From positions 1 through 64,000 of the forward strand of contig JAJZUQ010000004.1 of the NCBI GenBank assembly GCA_021848385.1: 64,000 nucleotides of DNA, written 5' to 3'. The notes under the pieces were generated by a model. It made no database searches. It was not told the DNA's origin and saw only the letters and a list, made by a program, of their open reading frames with translations. Below, in pieces: positions 44,942-54,916 of this stretch. Numbering within the stretch: the first letter of the stretch is position 1; each line of letters starts with the position of its first letter. The position numbers and the translations under genes were made by a program. This DNA is from Deltaproteobacteria bacterium. GTDB taxonomy: Bacteria > Desulfobacterota > Desulfuromonadia > Geobacterales > Geobacteraceae.

Positions 44942-47431
44942 ATGAAAAAACCGGACAAACGGAGTGCTGGGGACGACTCCCGTGACATCCGCACCTCGCT
45001 TGATCCCGAGGCGCTTGCACAGGCTTTCCTCGACAATCTTTACTACGCCCAGGGGCGAATTCCGGCAATCGCCACGCGCAACGACCTGTACATGGCTCTG
45101 GCCTATACGGTCCGTGACCGGCTCCTTGCCCGCTGGGTGGCCGAGATGCAGCAGCTTCGCACCTACGAAAAAAAAGACGAAATCAAACTGGTCTGCTACC
45201 TCTCGGCGGAGTTCCTGCCGGGACCCCATCTGGGGAACAACCTGCTCAGCTTGGGGATTATCGATGCAGTACGCCAGGCCATGACTCATCTCGGCCTCAA
45301 CCTTGAGGACATCCTCGATCAGGAAGAGGAGCCGGGACTGGGAAACGGCGGTCTCGGGAGGCTTGCCTCCTGTTTCATGGATTCCCTGGCAACGATGGGG
45401 ATCCCTGCTTTCGGCTACGGGATACGCTATGAATTCGGCATCTTCGATCAGGAGATTCGCGACGGCTGGCAAGTGGAGATTACCGACAAATGGCTGCAGC
45501 TCGGCAATCCGTGGGAAATGCCGCGCCCCGAATTGTGCCAGGAAATAAAGTTCGGCGGACACACGGAACACTATCATGATGGCAACGGCCGGTTGCGGGT
45601 TCGCTGGGTTCCCGCCGGGGTGATCAAGGGGATCCCCTATGACACGCCGATCCTCGGATTCGGCGGTAGCATCTGCAACACGCTTCGCCTCTGGAAAGCC
45701 GAGGCAGTAGAATCATTCGACTTCCGAGACTTCAATGTGGGGGATTACTACGCCGCGGTGGAAGAAAAGATGAGATCGGAGACGATCACCAAGGTCCTCT
45801 ACCCCAATGACGAACCCGAAATAGGCAAGAAGCTCCGCCTCATTCAGGAGTATTTCTTCGTTTCATGTGCGCTGCAGGACATGATCCGCATCGGCACGAT
45901 GCTGGGCAATCCACCCGACCGTTTCGACACGAGGTTCGTGGCACAACTGAACGACACCCATCCGGCCGTTGCCGTTGCCGAACTGATGAGGCTTCTGATG
46001 GACGAGCACGAACTGCCATGGGAGAAGGCCTGGGAGATAACGCACAACACCTTCGGCTACACCAATCACACCCTCCTTCCTGAAGCGCTGGAGAAGTGGC
46101 CGGTTGAGATGTTCGAACAGATTCTCCCGAGGCACCTGGAGATCGTTTACGAAATCAATCGCCGCTTTCTGGAGCAGGTGCGGAAGGCCTTTCCCGCTGA
46201 CGAACAACGGCTGGCGCGGTTGTCGCTCATCGACGAATCAGGTTGCCGCTATGTGCGGATGGCCCACCTTGCCTGCGTGGGAAGCCATGCCGTCAACGGC
46301 GTCGCGGAACTCCACTCCGAGCTCCTCCGGAACGAGGTGCTGCGGGATTTCCACGAACTGTTTCCGGAAATATTTCACAATGTAACTAACGGCGTTACCC
46401 CACGCCGCTGGCTGGCTCTCATCAACCCGCGGTTGGCCGCGCTGATTTCCGGGGTGGTGGGTGACGGCTGGATTACGCATCTCGAAGAGCTGCGAAGGCT
46501 CGAGGACTTTGCCGACGATTCCCGGTTCCAAGAGGAGTGGCGCAGGGTAAAGCGGGAGAACAAGAGCGGCCTCGCCACCTTCATCCTGAATCGTACGGAA
46601 GTGCCGGTCGATCCGGATTCCCTCTTCGACATCCAGGTAAAGCGCCTGCACGAGTATAAACGCCAGCACTTGAATGTCCTCCATGTCATCACGCAGTATA
46701 CCAGGCTGAAACGCGATCCCGTAACCGACTTCGTCCCCAGGACATTCATCTTTGGCGGCAAGGCCGCCCCGGGCTATGCAATGGCCAAGCTCATCATCAA
46801 GCTCGTCAATGCGGTGGCCGCAGTGGTGAATGCAGATCCCGACCTCCGTGGCCGGCTGAAGGTGGTCTTTTTGCCCGATTTCAACGTGAAGACCGGCCAG
46901 CATGTTTATCCGGCAGCGGACCTCTCCGAACAGATATCACTTGCAGGCAAAGAGGCATCGGGAACGGGCAACATGAAGTTTTCCATGAACGGGGCGCTGA
47001 CCATCGGCACCTTCGACGGTGCCAACATCGAAATACGCGAAGAGGTGGGCGCCGAGAATTTCTTCCTCTTCGGCCTCAAGGCAGAGAAGGTGCAGGAGCT
47101 CAAGACGCAGGGCTACGCCCCGGGAGCATATTACGCCGCCAACCCCACATTGCGGGAGGTAATCGACCTCATCCGATCCGGTCATTTTTCCGGAGGCGAT
47201 ACGCAACTGTTCGCGCCGCTCGTCGACTCGCTCATGCAGCGGGATGACTACCTGCTCTTTGCGGACTATCAGTCGTACATAGACTGCCAGGATCGGGTGT
47301 CGTCCATGTTCCTCGATGAACGGGCCTGGACGAGGATGTCCATCCTGAACGTGGCCCGGATGGGTAAATTTTCCTCGGACCGCTCCATCAAGGAATACTG
47401 CGACAGAATATGGAAGGTACAACCGTTTTAA
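44942..47431 (+). CDS. glgP: Glycogen/alpha-glucan phosphorylase (copy 2)
   Basis: An 829-residue homologue of the phosphorylase at 8612. It has the [20 protein letters not shown] block near residue 132 and the PLP-lysine motif [17 protein letters not shown] near 668 (Lys about 677), so the catalytic core is intact. Compared with copy 1 the N-terminus differs (MKKPDKRSAGDDSRDIRTS), and the acceptor-side loop near residue 220 (GHTEHYHDGNGRLRVRWV) is distinct, which may signal a different oligosaccharide preference. It follows the CAX gene by 146 bases and may or may not belong to the same transcript. A GAGG ribosome site precedes the ATG. Confidence 0.95.
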   Translation: MKKPDKRSAGDDSRDIRTSLDPEALAQAFLDNLYYAQGRIPAIATRNDLYMALAYTVRDRLLARWVAEMQQLRTYEKKDEIKLVCYLSAEFLPGPHLGNNLLSLGIIDAVRQAMTHLGLNLEDILDQEEEPGLGNGGLGRLASCFMDSLATMGIPAFGYGIRYEFGIFDQEIRDGWQVEITDKWLQLGNPWEMPRPELCQEIKFGGHTEHYHDGNGRLRVRWVPAGVIKGIPYDTPILGFGGSICNTLRLWKAEAVESFDFRDFNVGDYYAAVEEKMRSETITKVLYPNDEPEIGKKLRLIQEYFFVSCALQDMIRIGTMLGNPPDRFDTRFVAQLNDTHPAVAVAELMRLLMDEHELPWEKAWEITHNTFGYTNHTLLPEALEKWPVEMFEQILPRHLEIVYEINRRFLEQVRKAFPADEQRLARLSLIDESGCRYVRMAHLACVGSHAVNGVAELHSELLRNEVLRDFHELFPEIFHNVTNGVTPRRWLALINPRLAALISGVVGDGWITHLEELRRLEDFADDSRFQEEWRRVKRENKSGLATFILNRTEVPVDPDSLFDIQVKRLHEYKRQHLNVLHVITQYTRLKRDPVTDFVPRTFIFGGKAAPGYAMAKLIIKLVNAVAAVVNADPDLRGRLKVVFLPDFNVKTGQHVYPAADLSEQISLAGKEASGTGNMKFSMNGALTIGTFDGANIEIREEVGAENFFLFGLKAEKVQELKTQGYAPGAYYAANPTLREVIDLIRSGHFSGGDTQLFAPLVDSLMQRDDYLLFADYQSYIDCQDRVSSMFLDERAWTRMSILNVARMGKFSSDRSIKEYCDRIWKVQPF

Positions 47432-47500
47432 CCCGGAAAAAGCACAAAGAACGCTACGCAAAGAAAAAACGGCCGATTTTAATCCGGCTCCCCTCGCCCA

Positions 47501-48928
47501 TTATTTCAGCCATCTTGCCATCCGCCGGCGCTGGACAACGGCAAACCGGGCGATGATGCGGTCAGCCTCGTAGTTGCGGCTGATGGAAACCATGTCGTAG
47601 ATCCCGCCGAAACGGATATCCCCGCCGGCAATGGCATGCATCTTACCGTCGGCAGACAACATGTAGCCGTCAAAGTGGGTCCAAATAGCCTGTGTACCCC
47701 AGTTGCGGTTCCCCCCGATTCGTACGTGCAGATCGGGGGGAATGCAGACGAGCCGGAAGGTGTAAGGGTCCAGACCTAGCTCATCCTTGACAACGGCACA
47801 ACCCCGCTCTGCCAAGGCCTCTTCAATCTGCAACCGGGTCAGGCAGTTGCGCCTGCTCAGCCCCAATGCCTCCAGCAGCCCGGAGCCTGGCATGTCGGAA
47901 CCTGCGGGAGGCTCCTCGAAGTCTTCCACCAACACGTCCTCGTCAACGAGGGGGGGCAGAAAACGAATACCAGCTGAATTCACAAACGGGTGAAGAACGA
48001 ACATCTCGATTCTCGCCCGGAGTGCCTCCGGGATGTCGGCGGGGATCGGGAGGTTCGACAGCCTCAGGGCACGACCCTGCTCCCCTTCGAGTTCAGCAAA
48101 GGTCGGGTGCCAGATAAAGGGAACGAGGTGCACGTATTCGCGATAGCGAGCCTCCGCCTTCAGAGCTGACAACCCCAGCGTGCGGGCACGACTCAGCACC
48201 GCATCGGGGAAGGTAAAGTCGAAGTTCTCCAGCACTACTTCGGCTCCTCCCCCTGACGGCCCGGGGCCTTGGACCGCAGTGTCTGCGTTCTCTGTCTCAC
48301 TGAGAGTGCCGGCCAGTTGCTGGAGTTTATCGAAATTGCCCTTTTCCAGAGCTTCCAGGGCCTCCTGACGCAGCCCTGCCGGAGACGGCCTGGGCTCTTC
48401 CGCCGCTGCACCGCCATGCCCAACCTGCTGGGTTTGCAGATCGTTCCGGCGTCCGGCGTAAAAGTCGCGCCAGCCGCTGTCGAGTCGCATCAGGTTTTCC
48501 AGATGCAGTACCCCCCTGTCACGCAACGCGGGGAGCTCTTTCACCGGGATGCCGGCGAGCCCCTGCATCCCGGGGGAGAAGGGATCGATAGGGATGGCTT
48601 CCCGCTCGTAGACTGTTTTCGCCAGGGCGAGCAAAGCCAGGTTCAGCCCGGCAGTCAGCTTCATCGACTGCAGCTGGCCGCTCAACTCCTTGACCGTCTG
48701 CCATTTCCCCTGCATCATGGCGTTGTGGATCCGGTTCGGCAGATTGCTCAGCTCTGTTTCCATCCGCAGCAGCCCCCGGAAGGTGGCCAGCGGCATCCTC
48801 TCCCGCAGCAGTTCCCTGGCCCGTCCCAGGTAGAGGTCCCCGTACAGCGTGTCGATGCGGCTCACCTCGATGAGGCTCGCGACGCTGTCGGAGAGGGTTT
48901 TGTCAAGTGTCCTATCATCGGTTCCCAT
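47501..48928 (-). CDS. Unrecognised 475-residue protein
   Basis: No family was recognised. The chosen start is the ATG at 48926-48928 with a GGGGGAAATC site; the frame itself opens at 48958 with a TTG. The N-terminal 150 residues are predicted mostly helical and lack a signal peptide. A low-complexity, Pro/Gly/Glu-rich linker spans about 165-240. The C-terminal 90 residues form a distinct domain with HVRIGGNRNWGTQAIWTHFD, AIAGGDIRFGGIYDMVSISR and the basic end QRRRMARWLK. A cytoplasmic protein is implied. It lies alone between the second phosphorylase (convergent) and the photolyase (divergent). Confidence 0.6.
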   Translation of the reverse strand: MGTDDRTLDKTLSDSVASLIEVSRIDTLYGDLYLGRARELLRERMPLATFRGLLRMETELSNLPNRIHNAMMQGKWQTVKELSGQLQSMKLTAGLNLALLALAKTVYEREAIPIDPFSPGMQGLAGIPVKELPALRDRGVLHLENLMRLDSGWRDFYAGRRNDLQTQQVGHGGAAAEEPRPSPAGLRQEALEALEKGNFDKLQQLAGTLSETENADTAVQGPGPSGGGAEVVLENFDFTFPDAVLSRARTLGLSALKAEARYREYVHLVPFIWHPTFAELEGEQGRALRLSNLPIPADIPEALRARIEMFVLHPFVNSAGIRFLPPLVDEDVLVEDFEEPPAGSDMPGSGLLEALGLSRRNCLTRLQIEEALAERGCAVVKDELGLDPYTFRLVCIPPDLHVRIGGNRNWGTQAIWTHFDGYMLSADGKMHAIAGGDIRFGGIYDMVSISRNYEADRIIARFAVVQRRRMARWLK

Positions 48929-49320
48929 GATTTCCCCCAGGCGAGTATTCATTATCAAACTCTAACACTTTCATCAAATAAATCAAAATTCGGATACAGC
49001 ACTCGAATTGACTCAAATTAAATGTAACCGTAGCTGGACAAGGAAAGGGTACGTTGCATCATATTACAGGTAACCGAAAGTTTATTAGAACAATGAGGTA
49101 TGATGGGGAAAATGAATACTAAATGTGGTAAGTTAAACCGACAGGAGGTATCAGTAAGAAGAAGGTTTCAGAGAATTAAGGCGGAGATCAACCTTCTGAA
49201 TGCGGAAGTGGGTGAAATAGAGTGGGATAACCGTCAGACACGGAGGTTCAAGATGCGGCCGGAAACCAGTTCAGTCGGATTTTACTTAAACCAATCCACC
49301 AAATGTAGCGCGATTCTGCC
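48929..49320. other. Intergenic region between the unknown gene and the photolyase
   Basis: About 390 bases, AT-rich on the left. A 74-codon plus-strand frame at 49100-49324 (MMGKMNTKCGKLNRQEVSV...) overlaps the photolyase start and has no ribosome site or recognisable homology; it is probably not a gene. No RNA gene was recognised. Confidence 0.45.
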
Positions 49321-50670
49321 ATGATGCCCCAGCGCCTATGCTCCCTGAACGGTGCCCCAGCCGCCGCAGGTCCGGTCGTGTACTGGATGAGCCGCGATCA
49401 GCGGGTGGCCGACAACTGGGCGCTTGTCCATGCCCAGGCCCTGGCGCTGGAACGGCGGGTCCCCCTGGCCGTCGTTTTCACCCTTGCGCCGGATTTCCTC
49501 GGCGCAACCCTCCGGCAGTATGCCTTCATGTTAAAAGGGCTGGCGGAGACGGCCCGCAGCCTTGCCCACCTTAACATTCCCTTTCAGCTTCTCCAGGGCA
49601 AACCGGCAGACGAAATCTGCCACTTTGCCCGGCGCAACAGCATCGGAACCGTGGTAACCGATTTCGACCCCCTGCGGATCAAACGCACCTGGCGGGAAGA
49701 GGTCGCCCGGCGGCTCGAGGTGGCTGTCATAGAGGTCGATGCACATAATATCGTGCCATGCCGGCTGGCATCGGGAAAACAGGAGTTCGGTGCCTACACT
49801 ATCCGCCCCAAAATCCAGCGGCTGCTCCCCGATTTCCTCCATGAGTTCCCGGACCCGATCCCCCATCCCTTTCCCTGGCCATCCCCCACCGAGACATTTG
49901 CAGCCGGACCCGTCCTGAACGCACTCGCAGTCGACCACACGGTGCCTGAAGTGGCCTGGCCTCTACCGGGAGAAGCGGAGGGCAACGAACGGCTGAAGTC
50001 ATTCATCGCCAACGGTCTCGCCAGCTACGACAGCCGGCGTAATGACCCGTGCGCGGACGGCCAGTCAGGGCTTTCACCCTATCTGCACTTCGGCCAGCTG
50101 GCACCTCAACGGGTTGCGTTGGAGGTACGACGCCACCATCCCCCTTCCCCTTCTGCCCAGGCCTTTCTGGAGGAGCTGATCGTGCGGCGTGAGCTGTCGG
50201 ACAATTTCTGCCTGTATAACCCCTCCTATGACAGCGTGCAGGGATTCCCGGCCTGGGGAGTGCGGACCCACGACGAACACCGCCACGACCGGCGCGAGTA
50301 CCTCTATTCGCAAAAACAATTTGCGACGGCCGCCACCCATGACACCCTCTGGAACGCGGCCCAGCGGGAAATGGTCACCACCGGCAGGATGCACGGCTAT
50401 CTCCGCATGTACTGGGCAAAAAAAATCCTGGAGTGGACGCCGACTCCGGAAGACGCCATGACAACAGCCATCTACCTGAATGACCGGTATCAGCTGGACG
50501 GCCGCGACCCCAATGGTTACGCCGGCATCGCCTGGAGCATCGGCGGGACCCATGACCGGGCGTGGGGCGAACGGCCCGTTTTTGGCAAGGTCCGCTACAT
50601 GAATCTGGCCGGATGCAAGCGGAAGTTCGACGTGCAGGAGTATATCCGGCGGTGGCAGAACGCAGAGTGA
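49321..50670 (+). CDS. phr: Class II CPD photolyase
   Basis: A 449-residue FAD enzyme that splits cyclobutane pyrimidine dimers using light. It has the N-terminal Rossmann half (VVYWMSRDQRVADNWALVHA, residues 19-38). The FAD-binding C-terminal half has LSPYLHFGQLAPQRVALEV and the class II signature GRMHGYLRMYWAKKILEW near residues 360-377, and the tail YMNLAGCKRKFDVQEYI is also conserved. Class II enzymes occur in scattered bacteria and archaea as well as in animals and plants, so transfer is possible. It is followed 41 bases later by a TudS/DUF523 gene. Confidence 0.93.
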   Translation: MMPQRLCSLNGAPAAAGPVVYWMSRDQRVADNWALVHAQALALERRVPLAVVFTLAPDFLGATLRQYAFMLKGLAETARSLAHLNIPFQLLQGKPADEICHFARRNSIGTVVTDFDPLRIKRTWREEVARRLEVAVIEVDAHNIVPCRLASGKQEFGAYTIRPKIQRLLPDFLHEFPDPIPHPFPWPSPTETFAAGPVLNALAVDHTVPEVAWPLPGEAEGNERLKSFIANGLASYDSRRNDPCADGQSGLSPYLHFGQLAPQRVALEVRRHHPPSPSAQAFLEELIVRRELSDNFCLYNPSYDSVQGFPAWGVRTHDEHRHDRREYLYSQKQFATAATHDTLWNAAQREMVTTGRMHGYLRMYWAKKILEWTPTPEDAMTTAIYLNDRYQLDGRDPNGYAGIAWSIGGTHDRAWGERPVFGKVRYMNLAGCKRKFDVQEYIRRWQNAE

Positions 50671-50711
50671 GTCCGGCGTGATTGAACAGAGCACGCGGAC
50701 GAGGAGGAGCC

Positions 50712-51257
50712 GTGACGAGTCAGATAAAGATTGGCGTTAGCTCCTGCCTGATGGGGAATACTGTCCGCTATGACGGGGGACACAAGCACGACAGGTACCT
50801 GTCCGATATCCTCGGCCATATTTTTCAGCTCATACCGGTCTGCCCCGAAGTAGAGTGCGGCATGCCCATTCCTCGGGAAGCGATGCGCCTCGAAGGAGAT
50901 CCCGCAAATCCCCGCCTGGTAACAATCCGGAACGGTATCGACATGACTGGCCAGATGTTCGATTTCTGCAGTAAAAAGGTCCGGGACCTGGAAAGCAAGG
51001 ACCTCTGCGGTTTCATCTTCAAAAAGGGTTCCCCGAGCTGCGGGCTTTCCGGTGTCAAGGTCTACAACCGAAAAGTCCCTGCCTGGAGTGGGAGCGGGCT
51101 GTTTGCCGCCGCAATGGTCCACCACTTTCCCCTTCTTCCGGTGGAAGAGGAAGGACGACTCGACGACCCGGCTATCCGTGAGAATTTTATTGAGCGGGTC
51201 TTCACCCTGAGACGCTGGAAGGATTTCCTGTTAGGAGAGCCATCTTTAGACCGTTAA
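50712..51257 (+). CDS. DUF523 protein, TudS-type thiouracil desulfurase homologue
   Basis: A 181-residue protein of the DUF523 family. Conserved cysteines are Cys 12 (GVSSCLMG), Cys 44 and Cys 49 (VCPEVECGM), and Cys 110 (KGSPSCG). Characterised members (TudS) bind an iron-sulfur cluster through three cysteines and remove sulfur from thiouracil. The start is the GTG at 50712 behind a GAGGAGGAG site; the frame itself opens 30 bases earlier. In enterobacteria a DUF523-DUF1722 fusion (YbgA) also lies next to a photolyase gene, so the pairing is old, but here the DUF1722 half is missing. Confidence 0.85.
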   Translation: MTSQIKIGVSSCLMGNTVRYDGGHKHDRYLSDILGHIFQLIPVCPEVECGMPIPREAMRLEGDPANPRLVTIRNGIDMTGQMFDFCSKKVRDLESKDLCGFIFKKGSPSCGLSGVKVYNRKVPAWSGSGLFAAAMVHHFPLLPVEEEGRLDDPAIRENFIERVFTLRRWKDFLLGEPSLDR

Positions 51258-51344
51258 CTATGGTAATTATCGTCGTTACTGGACTACGGGAAAAAATGGG
51301 ATATACTTGATTTACCGGCATTTTCCCGGATGGGAGGAGCGGCC

Positions 51345-51719
51345 ATGGATAAGCGCCAGTTCAAGCGATTGGGTTATTGCGCTGAGGCAGACCTTTCCTG
51401 CAACGGCACGGAATTACGGGGTTCTGTGGAAAACCTCAGTTTCAGAGGTCTGTATTTCCGATCCAACACCCCCCTCCCCGCCTGCGAGACGGCGGATATC
51501 ACCGTCCATTTCATCGGCAGGGCATCCCCTCTCGTTATCAACTTCCACGGAGCCATCGCATGGCGGACAGAGCTGGGAATCGGTATGGAGTTCACCCGTA
51601 CTGACCCGCGCTCCTTCTCACGGCTGAAAAACATTCTCGCATACAACTACAAGGTACCGGAAGAGTTCAGTGATGAATCCCGCCACTGTGCATCAATCCT
51701 CGAACGGCAAGATTCCTGA
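51345..51719 (+). CDS. PilZ-domain (c-di-GMP-binding) protein
   Basis: A 124-residue single-domain protein that probably binds cyclic di-GMP. KRQFKRLGY supplies the RxxxR arginine motif near residues 3-7, and VENLSFRGLYFRS supplies the N/DxSxxG motif near 28-40. The first arginine is replaced by lysine (KRQFKR), which still fits the family. GGGAGGAG lies before the ATG at 51345; the frame opens 15 bases earlier. It stands alone between the DUF523 gene and the terminator at 51746-51791 shared with glyA. Confidence 0.82.
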   Translation: MDKRQFKRLGYCAEADLSCNGTELRGSVENLSFRGLYFRSNTPLPACETADITVHFIGRASPLVINFHGAIAWRTELGIGMEFTRTDPRSFSRLKNILAYNYKVPEEFSDESRHCASILERQDS

Positions 51720-51745
51720 ACCAGCCGTCAAAAAGAGATGATTAC

Positions 51746-51791
51746 AAAAAAAGGGACAACCCACGTTATCGTGAAGGTTGTCCCTTTTTTT
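51746..51791. terminator. Bidirectional intrinsic terminator between the PilZ gene and glyA
   Basis: AAAAAAAGGGACAACC (51746-51761) pairs with GGTTGTCCCTTTTTTT (51776-51791). T-runs are available on both strands. Confidence 0.9.
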
Positions 51792-51810
51792 ATTTCTGCA
51801 GTGGAATGGC

Positions 51811-53058
51811 TTAACTGAGCCGTTTGGCGTAGAGAGGAAAGCGCCGCATGAGCGCATTAACCCGGCTCTTGACCTCCACCAGATTCGCCTCGTTCGCCAC
51901 ATTGGCAAGGACATCAGCAATACAGGAAGCCACCTCTTCCATCTCCTTCTCCTTGAGGCCGTGGCTGGTCGCTGCCGGAGTGCCGATGCGGATTCCCGAG
52001 GTTACGAAGGGTGAGCGGGTCTCAAACGGCACGGTATTCTTGTTGACCGTGATCCCGGCGCGGTCGAGGGCTTCTTCAGCCACCTTGCCGGTCAGCTCGG
52101 TGCCGGAAAGATCGAGCAGCATCAGATGGTTATCAGTCCCGCCTGAGACCAGCTTGTAACCACGTGCCATAAGACCTGCGGCAAGCACCTGGGCATTTTT
52201 CACGATCTGTTGCTGATAGACCTTGAATTCGGGCGCAAGTGCCTCCTTGAAGGCCACCGCCTTGGCGGCGATCACGTGCATGAGCGGCCCCCCCTGGATA
52301 CCGGGGAAAATATTGGAATTGAGCGTCTTGGCAAACTCTTCACGGCAGAGAATCATGCCGCCACGGGGACCGCGCAGGGTCTTGTGGGTGGTGGTCGTGA
52401 CGAATTCGGCAAAGGGGACAGGGCTCGGATGCAGGCCGGCAGCAACCAGACCTGCGATGTGGGCCATATCCACCATAACTACGGCGCCCACCTTGTCGGC
52501 GATCCTGCGGAAAGCGGCAAAATCGAGGATGCGCGGATAGGCACTCGCCCCGACCACGATCATCTTCGGTTTGTGCTCCACCGCCAGTCGCTCCACTTCG
52601 TCATAATCGATGGTCTGGGTCTCCGGGGAGACACCGTAGGGAACCACGTTGAAGAACCGCCCCGAAAAATTCACCGGGCTGCCATGGGTGAGATGGCCAC
52701 CGTGGGAGAGGTTCATCCCGAGGATGGTGTCTCCCGGCTTGAGCACCGTGAAATAGACTGCCATGTTGGCCTGTGAGCCGGAATGGGGCTGGACATTGAC
52801 ATGGTCGGCGCCAAACAGCTCCTTCGCGCGGGCGATTGCCAGGTTTTCGACGATATCCACGTTGTGGCAGCCGCCATAGTAACGTTTGCCCGGATATCCC
52901 TCGGCGTACTTGTTGGTAAGCACCGATCCCTGGGCCTCCATGACCGCTTCGGAAACGAAATTCTCCGAGGCGATCAATTCAAGGTTATACTCCTGCCGCT
53001 CGGTTTCAAGCCGGATGGCATGGGCAACTTCAGGATCAAACGATTCCAGTATAGACAT
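51811..53058 (-). CDS. glyA: Serine hydroxymethyltransferase
   Basis: A 415-residue PLP enzyme interconverting serine and glycine with tetrahydrofolate one-carbon transfer. The PLP-lysine motif [17 protein letters not shown] is near residue 227. The N-terminal [19 protein letters not shown] and the mid-protein [20 protein letters not shown] are signatures. Length is normal. It is the last gene of the fatty-acid-to-one-carbon operon, 83 bases after rpiB, and ends at the shared terminator. Confidence 0.97.
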   Translation of the reverse strand: MSILESFDPEVAHAIRLETERQEYNLELIASENFVSEAVMEAQGSVLTNKYAEGYPGKRYYGGCHNVDIVENLAIARAKELFGADHVNVQPHSGSQANMAVYFTVLKPGDTILGMNLSHGGHLTHGSPVNFSGRFFNVVPYGVSPETQTIDYDEVERLAVEHKPKMIVVGASAYPRILDFAAFRRIADKVGAVVMVDMAHIAGLVAAGLHPSPVPFAEFVTTTTHKTLRGPRGGMILCREEFAKTLNSNIFPGIQGGPLMHVIAAKAVAFKEALAPEFKVYQQQIVKNAQVLAAGLMARGYKLVSGGTDNHLMLLDLSGTELTGKVAEEALDRAGITVNKNTVPFETRSPFVTSGIRIGTPAATSHGLKEKEMEEVASCIADVLANVANEANLVEVKSRVNALMRRFPLYAKRLS

Positions 53059-53141
53059 GCTGTCACTCCTTGAGAGGGTTATAGGAAAAGGAAACGGGAC
53101 CTCATCAGTCCCGTCGAAAATACTTTGTATGCGTCTCGCTG

Positions 53142-53591
53142 CTATTTGTACAACGCCTGCTCCAGTGCGGTGATCTTGTCGAGACGCCCCTGGTGCCGTC
53201 CACCTTCGAACGTGGCATCAAGCCAGATGGAAACCATCTTCCGGGCACTGTCAGTATCAAGCACCCGCCCACCGAGTACCAGAATGTTGGCATTGTTATG
53301 TTCCTTCGCCATCTGGGCCATGAACGGGTCGGTAACGAGTGCGGCCCTCACCCCGGGGTATTTGTTGGCTACGATGGACATCCCTATACCGGTACCGCAT
53401 ATAAGGATACCCTTCTCCACTTCACCGGAAGACACTTTGCGCGCCACCTTCTCGCCGAAGTCGGGATAATCCACCGAATTGCCGTTGTCGGTACCGCAAT
53501 CCACCACGTCGACCCCGCGCCCTTTGAGAAGCTCCTTCAGGGACTCCTTCAGCTCAAAACCGCCGTGATCACTCCCCAACGCTATCATCAC
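53142..53591 (-). CDS. rpiB: Ribose-5-phosphate isomerase B
   Basis: A 149-residue LacA/B-RpiB family isomerase interconverting ribose 5-phosphate and ribulose 5-phosphate. It starts [20 protein letters not shown], and the catalytic Cys 65 is in [20 protein letters not shown]. Asn/His contacts such as [15 protein letters not shown] are conserved. Start ATG at 53591. It lies six bases after fabF, clearly in the same operon, and precedes glyA. Confidence 0.95.
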   Translation of the reverse strand: MMIALGSDHGGFELKESLKELLKGRGVDVVDCGTDNGNSVDYPDFGEKVARKVSSGEVEKGILICGTGIGMSIVANKYPGVRAALVTDPFMAQMAKEHNNANILVLGGRVLDTDSARKMVSIWLDATFEGGRHQGRLDKITALEQALYK

Positions 53592-53597
53592 TTCCCC

Positions 53598-54824
53598 CTA
53601 CACCTTCTTGAAGAGCAACGTGGCGTTGGTGCCGCCGAAGCCGAGGTTGTTGCTCATGGCACAGTTTACCTTGGCATCACGCGCAGTGTTCGGTACGTAG
53701 TCCAGAGTACATTCGGGATCCGGCTCGCTATAGTTGATGGTCGGAGGGACAACCCCCTTATCCATCGCCATGAGCGTAAAAACCGCTTCGAGGCCACCTG
53801 CTGCACCGAGTGCATGACCGGTCATGGACTTGGTGGATGACACCATGAGTTTCTGGTCGCCGAACACCTTCCTGATGGCCATGGATTCGTACAGATCGTT
53901 CATCGGCGTTGAGGTGCCGTGGGCGTTGATGTAGTCAACATCCCCAGGGTTGAGCCCGGCATTTTTGAGTGCCATGGCCATGCAACGTGCCGCACCCTCA
54001 CCTCCCGGTGCCGGTGCGGTAAGGTGATAGGCGTCGCCGGTAAGTCCGTAACCGACTACCTCGGCATAAATCTTTGCTCCCCGTTTTTTTGCGGACTCGT
54101 ATTCCTCAAGCACGACGATACCAGACCCCTCCCCCAGGACGAAACCGTCGCGGTTCTTGTCAAAGGGTCGTGAGGCGCCCTGTGGATCGTCGTTACGGGT
54201 GGAAAGGGCCTTCATGACCGCAAATCCGCCGATTCCCAGCGGGGTGACGGTGGATTCCGTCCCGCCGGCGATCATGGCGTCCGCATCACCACGACGGATG
54301 ATCTGGTAGGCGTCGCCGATGGAATGGGATCCCGTGGCACAGGCGGACACGGAAGAGATATTGGGACCCTTGGCACCGTACTTGATAGAAATGTGGCCCG
54401 GAGCAAGGTTGATAATCAGCATGGGGATGAAAAATGGCGAGATCTTCTTGTAACCACCCTCTTGCAGCGCGGTATGGTACCTCTCGATGGACGGAAGACC
54501 ACCAAGACCTGCTCCCACGAGCACGCCGACCCGCTCCGCGTTGCTTTCGTCGATAACGAGGCCGGAATCCTCCATGGCGTAATGGGCGGCAGCAAGGGAA
54601 TACTGGATAAAGAGATCCATCTTCTTGATCTCTTTCTTGTCGATGAAATCTTCGGGATTGAAGTCCTTGACTTCACCGGCGATCCGGACCGGCATATCAG
54701 TGGCGTCAAACCTAGTGATCTCGCCAATCCCGGACTTGCCAGCGACGAGGGCATCCCAGTTTTTCCCGTTGCCACAACCCAAGGGGGATACGACACCGAC
54801 CCCGGTTACAACTACTCTTCTCAT
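53598..54824 (-). CDS. fabF: 3-oxoacyl-ACP synthase II
   Basis: A 408-residue condensing enzyme of fatty-acid elongation. The Cys-His-His triad is Cys 162 ([11 protein letters not shown]), His 302 ([11 protein letters not shown]) and His 337 ([10 protein letters not shown]), with Lys 332. The N-terminus is [18 protein letters not shown]. It lies 92 bases downstream of acpP, past a hairpin terminator, and six bases before rpiB. Confidence 0.97.
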   Translation of the reverse strand: MRRVVVTGVGVVSPLGCGNGKNWDALVAGKSGIGEITRFDATDMPVRIAGEVKDFNPEDFIDKKEIKKMDLFIQYSLAAAHYAMEDSGLVIDESNAERVGVLVGAGLGGLPSIERYHTALQEGGYKKISPFFIPMLIINLAPGHISIKYGAKGPNISSVSACATGSHSIGDAYQIIRRGDADAMIAGGTESTVTPLGIGGFAVMKALSTRNDDPQGASRPFDKNRDGFVLGEGSGIVVLEEYESAKKRGAKIYAEVVGYGLTGDAYHLTAPAPGGEGAARCMAMALKNAGLNPGDVDYINAHGTSTPMNDLYESMAIRKVFGDQKLMVSSTKSMTGHALGAAGGLEAVFTLMAMDKGVVPPTINYSEPDPECTLDYVPNTARDAKVNCAMSNNLGFGGTNATLLFKKV

Positions 54825-54871
54825 AAACGCATTCTCCTCGGCATCAACATCGCTTCAAAATTGGTGACACA

Positions 54872-54906
54872 TTTTCTAAAAGAAAAGGGGAAGTGCGTCT
54901 TCCCCT
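54872..54906 (-). terminator. Hairpin terminator between acpP and fabF
   Basis: On the minus strand AGGGGAAG and CTTCCCCT pair around a five-base loop, followed by TTTCTTTT, just past the acpP stop. Partial read-through would explain high acpP mRNA relative to fabF; inferred. Confidence 0.75.
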
Positions 54907-54916
54907 CCTGTATCAA

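Noticed and set aside
49100-49324. Possible 74-residue gene before the photolyase
   Set aside because: No ribosome site, no recognisable family and an overlap with the photolyase start; kept only as a note on the intergenic region.
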